Origin: Candidatus Mediterraneibacter stercorigallinarum
GTDB lineage: Bacteria > Bacillota > Clostridia > Lachnospirales > Lachnospiraceae
DNA length: 6,371 nt
Assembly: GCA_019116185.1 (NCBI GenBank)
Contig: DXCD01000126.1
Span: 1 to 6,371 of the forward strand
Reading direction: 5' to 3'
Below the pieces are notes generated by a model. The model was not told the DNA's origin. It saw only the letters and a list, made by a program, of their open reading frames with translations, and made no database searches. Below, piece after piece: positions 1 through 6,126 of the stretch (position 1 is the stretch's first letter; each line of letters begins with the position of its first letter). Both the position numbers and the translations under genes were made by a program.

Positions 1-572
1 GAAGCCGCGATAAAATCGATTCCCTGCTCCACACCGAAACGGATATCGTCTTTATCCTTCTCTGTGATCGCAGGAAGGCGCACTGCCACATTCGGCACAT
101 TCACGCCTTTCTTCTCACCAAGCTCGCCGCCGTTTACGACCTCACAGATAATATCCCTTTCTGTTTTTCCGGTTACTTTCAGCTCGATCAGACCGTCGTC
201 GATCAGAATCATCTTGCCCGCGTCAACATCCTGGACCAGCCCTTCATATGTGATAGATACTTTATTTTCATCACCAACAATTTCATCAACTGTAAGAGTA
301 AACTGAGCGCCCGCCTCCAGCATAATCTTCTTTCCGTCTTTGAGCACCCCGGTACGGATCTCCGGTCCCTTGGTGTCCAGAAGGATCGCTGTATTTGTAT
401 GCAGTTCTTCTCTCAGCTCTTTGAGAAGATCCATTCTCCCCTTCTGCTCCTCATGGTCGCCGTGGGAAAAATTAAAACGAGCCACATCCATGCCGTTTTC
501 TATGAGCTTCCTCATCAGTTCCCTGTTATTTGTATTAGGTCCCATCGTACATACTACTTTTGTCTTCTTCAT
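1..572 (-). CDS. pyk: Pyruvate kinase, N-terminal part (cut by left edge)
   Basis: Pyruvate kinase transfers phosphate from phosphoenolpyruvate to ADP, the last ATP-forming step of cytosolic glycolysis. Reading leftward from the ATG at 572-570, the frame is open to the window edge and gives 190 complete codons. It begins MKKTKVVCTMGPNT, close to E. coli PykF as I remember it. Visible family motifs are the substrate-binding stretch VARFNFSHG (Arg32, Asn34, Ser36), LLDTKGPEIRTG at residues 64-75 (Asp66, Thr67, Lys68, Arg73), and a mobile B domain from about residue 70 to 165 containing ILIDDGLIEL. The return to the barrel is marked by GVNVPN and LPAITEKDKDDI. The catalytic lysine region and the C-terminal domain lie outside the window. 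AAGGAGAG stands about a dozen bases upstream of the ATG. No convincing promoter is visible in the 97 bp between this gene and the one upstream of it. Confidence 0.96.
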   Translation of the reverse strand, partial: MKKTKVVCTMGPNTNNRELMRKLIENGMDVARFNFSHGDHEEQKGRMDLLKELREELHTNTAILLDTKGPEIRTGVLKDGKKIMLEAGAQFTLTVDEIVGDENKVSITYEGLVQDVDAGKMILIDDGLIELKVTGKTERDIICEVVNGGELGEKKGVNVPNVAVRLPAITEKDKDDIRFGVEQGIDFIAA

Positions 573-606
573 CTATTCTGCTACTCTCCTTTTGAAATAA
601 TATATA

Positions 607-633
607 AAAGCAGATGCGAATTGCGTCTGCTTT
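607..633 (-). terminator. Hairpin between the rhomboid-like gene and pyk
   Basis: An inverted repeat with 11-nt arms at 607-617 and 623-633 encloses a 5-nt loop. On the minus strand it reads AAAGCAGACGC, loop, GCATCTGCTTT, then TATATATT, with one C-A mismatch in the stem. The A-stem-U shape and the position 37 bp past the stop codon at 670 suggest an intrinsic terminator for the rhomboid-like gene. The U tract is broken, so termination may be leaky and let transcription run into pyk. On the plus strand the mismatch becomes a G-U pair, but no plus-strand gene ends here. Confidence 0.55.
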
Positions 634-669
634 ATCAACGCTATTAATAAACTCTCTGCCGTCTACTGC

Positions 670-1515
670 TCACTTCACATGTTCATGAGTAAACAGATGA
701 TCCTGGCAGTACTCGTAATTCCCGTTGCATTTGGAACAGAAACGAAATTCCAGACACGGGTCGTCAAGCTCTGTCCTGCCGCACACCGCGCAGCGATGCT
801 TCGCGCCGTTTGAATACTGCATATGCGGCGCGGACTGGCGTTTAAACTTTGCCTTGCGCGCTCTCTCCTTTGGCGAAAACCTTCTCATATTCCTGGATGA
901 CAGGAAAAAGATCACAAAGTTCAGAAGCGACGCGCCGATCGCCACACGCGTGGCAATACCGCCCGTGATAAAGTAATACACTGCCATTGCCACGTATACA
1001 AGCGCCATCCACTTCATCTTGATCGGCAGGATAAAATACAGATAAACCTCCATCTCCGGATAGATTGCGGCAAACGCAAGGAAGATGGACATGGTAATAT
1101 AGTTCGTGCTGATCAGGCCTACCGATGAGAGCGGAAGCTCCACACCGACCCCGAAATAAAACACAGCATAAAGGATAAAGACCGCCAGCACGGTAAAAAG
1201 GAGCCCGGAAAAAATATATACATTATACCGGAATGTCCCCCAGGTCCGCTCCAGCGCGGTTCCCAGTGAATAGTACAGCAAAACAAGGATCAACAGGGAG
1301 ATCGGCTGGCTTGTCGGCGGAATCAGCACCCATGATAGAATCCTCCACACCTGCCCTCTTAGGATCAGCGCAGGTTCCAGCGTAAGCCAGCTCAGCAGAT
1401 CAGGCATTAACAGCCAAACCGCAAAGCCAATGACATATCCTGCCAGCAGGTAGACAGTCAGATTCGGTATTGCATAACGTCCCATTTTTCTCTCTAATTT
1501 GTCCAGCCAGTTCAA
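670..1515 (-). CDS. Rhomboid-like membrane protein with C-terminal Cys/His (zinc-ribbon-like) tail, probably non-proteolytic
   Basis: A 281-residue protein with about six hydrophobic segments (roughly residues 19-37, 70-85, 97-120, 134-151, 157-182, 187-206), then a basic stretch (about 207-230) and a Cys/His-rich tail. Rhomboid-superfamily hallmarks are VWRILSWVLIPP near residues 56-67, matching the family WR motif, and LGTALERTWGTFRY with the E-x2-WG of loop 1 (Glu89, Trp92, Gly93). By eye, the active-site GxSG aligns with STNY (136-139), putting Asn138 at the nucleophile, and the second catalytic position, normally His, aligns with Ala192 in RVAIGASLLNF. Proteolysis is therefore unlikely, and a role in binding or handling membrane proteins is inferred. 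The tail has CAVC (242, 245), Cys254, FCSKC (260, 263), Cys270, His273, His277 and His279, fitting one or two zinc sites. The start is TTG: AAGGAG lies 9 nt upstream and an in-frame TAG sits two codons before it. The next candidate, Met11, lacks such a site. A strong promoter lies upstream. Confidence 0.85.
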   Translation of the reverse strand: MNWLDKLERKMGRYAIPNLTVYLLAGYVIGFAVWLLMPDLLSWLTLEPALILRGQVWRILSWVLIPPTSQPISLLILVLLYYSLGTALERTWGTFRYNVYIFSGLLFTVLAVFILYAVFYFGVGVELPLSSVGLISTNYITMSIFLAFAAIYPEMEVYLYFILPIKMKWMALVYVAMAVYYFITGGIATRVAIGASLLNFVIFFLSSRNMRRFSPKERARKAKFKRQSAPHMQYSNGAKHRCAVCGRTELDDPCLEFRFCSKCNGNYEYCQDHLFTHEHVK

Positions 1516-1524
1516 GTCTTTCTA

Positions 1525-1530
1525 CTCCTT
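1525..1530 (-). promoter_or_regulatory. Ribosome binding site that fixes the TTG start
   Basis: On the minus strand AAGGAG is followed by nine bases and then TTG at 1515-1513. The in-frame TAG between this site and the TTG excludes any upstream start. This is the main reason for choosing TTG over the ATG ten codons further in. Confidence 0.8.
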
Positions 1531-1565
1531 ATTCTTTCTATTTTCAATTGATAATAACCGATACA

Positions 1566-1594
1566 ATTGTAACGTCCGGCTATCTGTTTGTCAA
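1566..1594 (-). promoter_or_regulatory. Housekeeping (sigma-A type) promoter for the rhomboid-like gene
   Basis: On the minus strand there is a perfect -35 box TTGACA (1589-1594), a 17-bp spacer, and a -10 box TACAAT (1566-1571), one mismatch from consensus. Transcription would start near 1558-1560, leaving a leader of roughly 45 nt before the TTG codon. Box quality and spacing make this one of the clearest sites in the window. Confidence 0.85.
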
Positions 1595-1615
1595 ATACAT
1601 GTTTACCCTTTTCAG

Positions 1616-1626
1616 ATGTTTAACAT
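1616..1626. repeat. Short palindrome ATGTT-T-AACAT in the divergent region
   Basis: A perfect 5-bp inverted repeat around a single T lies between the two outward promoters, about 22 bp upstream of the minus-strand -35 box. The heptamer ATGTTTA also occurs at 1599-1605 and again here at 1616-1622, 17 bp apart. It could be an operator half-site arrangement, but a repeat this short is expected by chance in AT-rich DNA, so the assignment is weak. Confidence 0.25.
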
Positions 1627-1689
1627 GATCTTTATATAAAATATCCATAAGAACAGGAATTATTTTCAAATCCCGCATAATAATAACAA

Positions 1690-1718
1690 TTGTTTTTTCA
1701 AAATGCGTGTCGTATAAT
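1690..1718 (+). promoter_or_regulatory. Housekeeping (sigma-A type) promoter for the activase-like gene
   Basis: The -35 box TTGTTT (1690-1695), a 17-bp spacer and a perfect -10 box TATAAT (1713-1718) point toward the gene at 1801. Transcription would start near 1725, leaving a leader of about 75 nt. It lies back to back with the minus-strand promoter, with about 95 bp between the two -35 boxes, which leaves room for a shared regulator. Confidence 0.82.
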
Positions 1719-1738
1719 GTAGATTGTTGTAAAATGCG
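1700..1738. repeat. Direct repeat AAAATGCG flanking the plus-strand -10 box
   Basis: The octamer AAAATGCG occurs at 1700-1707, inside the promoter spacer, and again at 1731-1738, just past the expected transcription start. The 31-bp spacing is close to three helical turns. That geometry suits a repressor binding both copies on one DNA face around the -10 box, but no regulator is identified and chance is not excluded. Confidence 0.35.
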
Positions 1739-1749
1739 AAATTGCATTT
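1732..1749 (+). promoter_or_regulatory. Small inverted repeat in the 5' leader of the activase-like gene
   Basis: AAATGC (1732-1737) and GCATTT (1744-1749) form a perfect 6-bp inverted repeat around GAAATT. In RNA this is a weak hairpin, in DNA a possible operator half-site pair overlapping the second AAAATGCG copy. It sits about 40 nt before the ribosome binding site, too small and too far away to be a typical attenuator or riboswitch. Confidence 0.35.
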
Positions 1750-1800
1750 AATAAGAAAGAACTCATATAAATTTTAGTACAAAAGATTGGAGATTATACA

Positions 1801-4800
1801 ATGAGTCTGAAAGAATTACATACTCTTGGGATCGATATCGGTTCCACCACGGTTAAAATTGCGATTCTGGATGAAGAAAACGAAGTACTCTTCTCCGATT
1901 ACGAGCGGCATTTTGCTAATATCCAGGAGACGCTTTCCGACCTGCTGGGACGCGCGCTCTATAAATTAGGTCCCATTCAGGTCTCTCCCGTGATCACCGG
2001 AAGCGGCGGCCTGACCCTGGCAAAGCACCTCGGGGTGCCATTTGTCCAGGAAGTGATCGCTGTGTCCACAGCGCTCCAGGATTATGCGCCGCAGACGGAC
2101 GTTGCCATTGAGCTGGGCGGCGAGGACGCCAAGATCATTTATTTTGAAGGCGGGAATGTTGAGCAGCGCATGAACGGAGTCTGTGCCGGAGGTACCGGCT
2201 CCTTTATTGACCAGATGGCTTCCCTCCTGCAGACGGATGCTTCCGGCCTGAATGAATATGCAAAAAATTATAAGGCGCTCTATTCGATCGCTGCCCGCTG
2301 CGGAGTGTTTGCGAAGTCTGACATCCAGCCCTTGATCAACGACGGTGCTTCCAAGGAAGACCTTGCTGCATCTATTTTCCAGGCAGTGGTCAACCAGACG
2401 ATCAGCGGTCTTGCCTGCGGCAAGCCGATCCGGGGACATGTGGCGTTCCTGGGCGGACCGCTCCATTTCCTTTCGGAGCTCAGGGAGGCGTTTATCCGCA
2501 CGCTGAAACTGGACGATGAACACATCATCGCGCCGAACCACTCCCACCTGTTCGCGGCAATCGGCTCTGCGCTCAATTCCAAGAAGGATACCCCGGTGGC
2601 GCTCCGCGAACTCCAGAACCGTCTGGAGAACCGGGTTCAGATGGAGATCGAGGTAGAACGTCTCGATCCGCTTTTTGCGACCACGGAAGAATTTGAAGCG
2701 TTTACTGCCCGCCATGCGAAGCACCAGGTTCCGGTCAAGGACCTTGCGACTTACAAAGGAAAAGCATTCCTTGGCATTGACGCCGGATCTACAACGACCA
2801 AGGCTGCGCTTGTCAGTGAAGACGGGACGCTTCTGTACTCCTTCTACCATAATAACGAGGGAGACCCGCTCGGGACAACGATCAGCGCCATCAAGGACAT
2901 CTCTGCACAGCTTCCGGAAGGCGTGGAGATCGTGCACTCCTGCTCCACCGGATACGGGGAAGCGCTGATCAAGGCAGCGCTTATGCTGGACGAGGGCGAG
3001 GTAGAGACAATCGCCCACTATTATGCCGCGGCATTCTTTGATCCGGACGTAGACTGTATCCTGGATATCGGCGGCCAGGACATGAAATGCATCAAGATCA
3101 AGAACCAGACCGTTGACAGCGTGCAGCTCAACGAGGCATGTTATTCGGGCTGTGGTTCCTTTATCGAAACATTTGCAAAATCACTGAATTATACCGTAGA
3201 GGATTTTGCCCACGAGGCGCTCTATGCGCAGAATCCCATTGACCTGGGCACCCGCTGTACGGTATTCATGAACTCAAAAGTAAAACAGGCGCAGAAAGAA
3301 GGGGCTTCCGTGGCGGATATCTCCGCCGGGCTTGCCTACTCTGTCATCAAGAACGCCTTGTTTAAAGTTATCAAAGTATCCAGCGCTTCTGAGCTTGGAA
3401 ACCACATTGTGGTGCAGGGCGGGACTTTCTACAACAACGCGGTCTTAAGAAGCTTTGAGAAGATCGCGGACTGCGAGGCGATCCGCCCGGATATCGCAGG
3501 GATCATGGGCGCGTTCGGCGCGGCTCTGATCGCAAGGGAACGCTATACCGAGTGCGAGGGCACGACCATGCTCTCCATCGAGGATATCATGAACATGGAA
3601 TATTCCACGACCATGACAAAGTGCCGGGGATGTACCAACACCTGCCGCCTGACCATCAACCATTTCAGCGGCGGCCGCAAATTTATCACAGGAAACCGCT
3701 GTGAACGGGGACTTGGAAAGGAAAAATCAAAGAACACCATGCCGAACCTGTTCGATTACAAGTTCCACCGCTACTTTGACTATGAGCCCCTCTCTGAAGA
3801 AGAGGCAAAGCGCGGCGTCATCGGTATCCCGCGTGTACTGAACATGTATGAGAACTACCCGTTCTGGTTTACATTTTTCACCAAGCTGGGCTTCCGGGTC
3901 GTGCTCTCTCCGGCTTCCACAAGGAAGATCTATGAACTGGGCATCGAGTCCATCCCGAGCGAGTCCGAGTGTTATCCGGCAAAGCTGGCGCACGGACATG
4001 TGCAGTGGCTGATCAACAAAGGGATCAAGCATATCTTCTATCCGTCTATCCCGTATGAGCGGAATGAATTTGAAGAGGCGAACAACCACTACAACTGTCC
4101 CATCGTCACCTCCTATCCGGAAAATATCAAAAACAACATGGATCCGATCGTCCACGGAGAAGTGGATTTCATCCATCCGTTCCTCTCGCTTCAGAACGAG
4201 GAGACCATCTCCTACCGCCTGATCGATGAGCTGGGAAGCAAGTTCTCCCTCTCAGACAGCGAGATCAAATCAGCTGTCCACGATGCGTGGAATGAACTTG
4301 CCTCCTGCCGCCAGGATATGCGGAAAAAAGGGGAAGAGACGATCAAATTCTTAAATGAGACAGGAGGGCGGGGAATTGTCCTTGCAGGACGTCCCTACCA
4401 CATTGACCCGGAAGTACATCACGGACTGCCGGAGATGATCAACTCCTACAATATTGCCGTGCTGACCGAGGACTCGGTCTCCCATCTCCATCAGGTAGAG
4501 CGTCCTTTAAATGTTATGGACCAGTGGATGTACCACTCCCGGCTGTACGCCGCGGCAAACTATGTAAAGACAACAGAGAACCTGGATCTGATCCAGCTCA
4601 ACTCTTTCGGCTGCGGGCTGGACGCTGTGACCACGGACCAGGTGGCAGAGATCCTGACTAATTCCGATAAGATCTACACCACACTGAAGATCGACGAGGT
4701 AAATAACCTGGGAGCTGCCCGCATCCGCGTACGTTCTCTTCTCGCTGCAATCCGCGTGAGGGAACGGAAAAAGGCAGACCGGACCATCCGTCCGTCTTCC

Positions 4801-6048
4801 ATTGAAAAAGTGCCGTTTACAAAAGAAATGCGCAAAACCCACACCATCCTCTGCCCGCAGATGTCCCCGATCCATTTCGAACTGCTGGAGCCTGCGTTTA
4901 AGGCGGCAGGCTATAAGATCGAAGTGCTGCCAAACGACAACCGTCAGGCAGTGGACATGGGATTAAAATATGTAAATAATGACGCCTGCTATCCGTCCCT
5001 CATCGTGGTCGGACAGATCATGGACGCCATCCTGTCCGGTCAGTACGACACGGATCATCTGGCTGTCATCATCAGCCAGACCGGCGGGGGCTGCCGCGCG
5101 TCCAATTACATCGGATTTATCCGCCGGGCGCTGAAAAAGGCCGGCTATGCTCATATTCCGGTCATCTCCATCAACTTAAGCGGATTGGAGGCGAATCCCG
5201 GATTCAAGATCACGCTTCCGTTGGCTGTCCGTATTGCGTATGCCGCGGTATTCGGGGATATTTTCATGAAATGCGTCTACCGGATGCGCCCGTATGAGGC
5301 AGTGCCCGGCACGACCAATGCGATCCATCGCAAATGGGTGAGCGTATGCCAGAAATTTGTATCCGAAGGATATCCGTCGCGGAGAAAATTCAAAAAGCTC
5401 TGCCGCGACATTATCAATGATTTTGACAATATCGAAATCCTTGACATCAAGAAGCCGCGCGTAGGCGTGGTCGGCGAGATCCTTGTCAAGTTCCTCCCCG
5501 CGGCGAACAACCACCTGGTAGATCTGCTGGAGGCCGAGGGTGCGGAGGCAGTGGTTCCGGATCTGATCGACTTCATGCAGTACTGCTTCTACAACCAGAA
5601 CTTCAAGGTGTCCCACCTTGGCTTCAAGAAGTCAAAAGCACTGATCGGCAACCTGGGCATCAAAGCAGTAGAATGGCTGCGCGCTCCTGCTACAAAGGCA
5701 TTTGCCGACAGCAGACACTTTGATCCTCCGGCTCGTATCGAAGATCTGGCAAAGATGGCGTCCGACATCGTATCCATCGGCAACCAGACCGGAGAGGGAT
5801 GGTTCCTGACCGGAGAGATGCTGGAGCTGATCCACAGCGGAGCAGGGAACATCGTATGTACCCAGCCCTTCGCCTGCCTGCCGAACCACGTGGTAGGAAA
5901 GGGTGTCATCAAAGAGCTGAGAAGGCGCTATCCGCAGTCAAATATCGTGGCGATCGACTTTGACCCCGGCGCAAGTGAAGTAAACCAGCTGAACAGAATC
6001 AAACTGATGCTGTCCACGGCATTTAAAAATCTGGAAGCCCAGAAATAA
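1801..6048 (+). CDS. Giant fused 2-hydroxyacyl-CoA dehydratase activase-related protein (two BadF/HgdC ATPase domains plus HgdB/DUF2229-like regions)
   Basis: A 1415-residue soluble protein. HgdC-type activases use ATP to drive one electron from a subunit-bridging [4Fe-4S] cluster into dehydratases or reductases. Domain 1 (about 8-265) has GIDIGSTTVK (10-19), ELGGEDAK (104-111), NGVCAGGTGSF with Cys128, ARCGVF with Cys167, and GGP (218-220). Domain 2 (about 323-580) has GIDAGSTTTK (325-334), DIGGQDMK (422-429), Cys447, Cys486 and GGTFYNN (540-546). Both cysteine pairs are 39 residues apart, as in HgdC (Cys127, Cys166). A linker quartet follows: Cys608, 611, 615, 634. A DUF2229/COG3580-like region (about 671-990) holds SECYPAKLAHG (Cys724), Cys766, AGRPYH (862-867) and FGCGLDAVTTDQ (Cys938). 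A COG3581-like region (about 1010-1400) holds Cys1018, NNDACYPS (Cys1063), TGGGCRASNY (Cys1098) and CTQPFACLPNHV (Cys1353, Cys1359). GGAG lies 8 nt before the ATG. No dehydratase genes adjoin it in the window. Substrate unknown; the family call is firm, the role is not. Confidence 0.93.
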   Translation: MSLKELHTLGIDIGSTTVKIAILDEENEVLFSDYERHFANIQETLSDLLGRALYKLGPIQVSPVITGSGGLTLAKHLGVPFVQEVIAVSTALQDYAPQTDVAIELGGEDAKIIYFEGGNVEQRMNGVCAGGTGSFIDQMASLLQTDASGLNEYAKNYKALYSIAARCGVFAKSDIQPLINDGASKEDLAASIFQAVVNQTISGLACGKPIRGHVAFLGGPLHFLSELREAFIRTLKLDDEHIIAPNHSHLFAAIGSALNSKKDTPVALRELQNRLENRVQMEIEVERLDPLFATTEEFEAFTARHAKHQVPVKDLATYKGKAFLGIDAGSTTTKAALVSEDGTLLYSFYHNNEGDPLGTTISAIKDISAQLPEGVEIVHSCSTGYGEALIKAALMLDEGEVETIAHYYAAAFFDPDVDCILDIGGQDMKCIKIKNQTVDSVQLNEACYSGCGSFIETFAKSLNYTVEDFAHEALYAQNPIDLGTRCTVFMNSKVKQAQKEGASVADISAGLAYSVIKNALFKVIKVSSASELGNHIVVQGGTFYNNAVLRSFEKIADCEAIRPDIAGIMGAFGAALIARERYTECEGTTMLSIEDIMNMEYSTTMTKCRGCTNTCRLTINHFSGGRKFITGNRCERGLGKEKSKNTMPNLFDYKFHRYFDYEPLSEEEAKRGVIGIPRVLNMYENYPFWFTFFTKLGFRVVLSPASTRKIYELGIESIPSESECYPAKLAHGHVQWLINKGIKHIFYPSIPYERNEFEEANNHYNCPIVTSYPENIKNNMDPIVHGEVDFIHPFLSLQNEETISYRLIDELGSKFSLSDSEIKSAVHDAWNELASCRQDMRKKGEETIKFLNETGGRGIVLAGRPYHIDPEVHHGLPEMINSYNIAVLTEDSVSHLHQVERPLNVMDQWMYHSRLYAAANYVKTTENLDLIQLNSFGCGLDAVTTDQVAEILTNSDKIYTTLKIDEVNNLGAARIRVRSLLAAIRVRERKKADRTIRPSSIEKVPFTKEMRKTHTILCPQMSPIHFELLEPAFKAAGYKIEVLPNDNRQAVDMGLKYVNNDACYPSLIVVGQIMDAILSGQYDTDHLAVIISQTGGGCRASNYIGFIRRALKKAGYAHIPVISINLSGLEANPGFKITLPLAVRIAYAAVFGDIFMKCVYRMRPYEAVPGTTNAIHRKWVSVCQKFVSEGYPSRRKFKKLCRDIINDFDNIEILDIKKPRVGVVGEILVKFLPAANNHLVDLLEAEGAEAVVPDLIDFMQYCFYNQNFKVSHLGFKKSKALIGNLGIKAVEWLRAPATKAFADSRHFDPPARIEDLAKMASDIVSIGNQTGEGWFLTGEMLELIHSGAGNIVCTQPFACLPNHVVGKGVIKELRRRYPQSNIVAIDFDPGASEVNQLNRIKLMLSTAFKNLEAQK

Positions 6049-6058
6049 AAAACAGAAA

Positions 6059-6104
6059 CAGCCCCCGGATCTATGAATCTTTAAACTCATAGATCCGGGG
6101 GCTG
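6059..6104. terminator. Bidirectional intrinsic terminator, perfect 18-bp stem
   Basis: Arms at 6059-6076 and 6087-6104 pair perfectly over 18 bp, with a GC-rich base (CAGCCCCCGG against CCGGGGGCTG) and a 10-nt loop. On the plus strand the stem is followed by an interrupted T-rich stretch (CCATATTTTACATTTTT). On the minus strand it is followed by TGTTTCTGTTTTTT. It starts 11 bp after the activase stop codon and lies 22 bp beyond the stop of the convergent XRE gene, so one hairpin can end both transcripts. Confidence 0.9.
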
Positions 6105-6126
6105 CCATATTTTACATTTTTGATAT

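Noticed and set aside
64..647. Three plus-strand open frames of 80-86 codons
   Set aside because: They run antisense to pyruvate kinase, whose minus-strand translation has unmistakable motifs; their composition is low in complexity and resembles no protein I know.
725..976. An 83-codon plus-strand frame
   Set aside because: It is the antisense shadow of the Cys/His tail and last membrane segment of the rhomboid-like gene, with no independent start signals.
1725..1800. A possible riboswitch or attenuator in the leader of the activase-like gene
   Set aside because: The leader is only about 75 nt, with one weak 6-bp hairpin and no terminator-antiterminator pair or known aptamer features.
1966..3018. 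A 350-codon open frame on the minus strand opposite the activase-like gene
   Set aside because: It lies wholly antisense to a gene with clear motifs, has no visible ribosome binding site or family motif, and is explained by the codon bias of the plus-strand gene.
3445..5912. Several minus-strand frames of 63-149 codons inside the large gene
   Set aside because: All are antisense to coherent coding sequence with family motifs, and none has a promoter or ribosome binding site that I can see.
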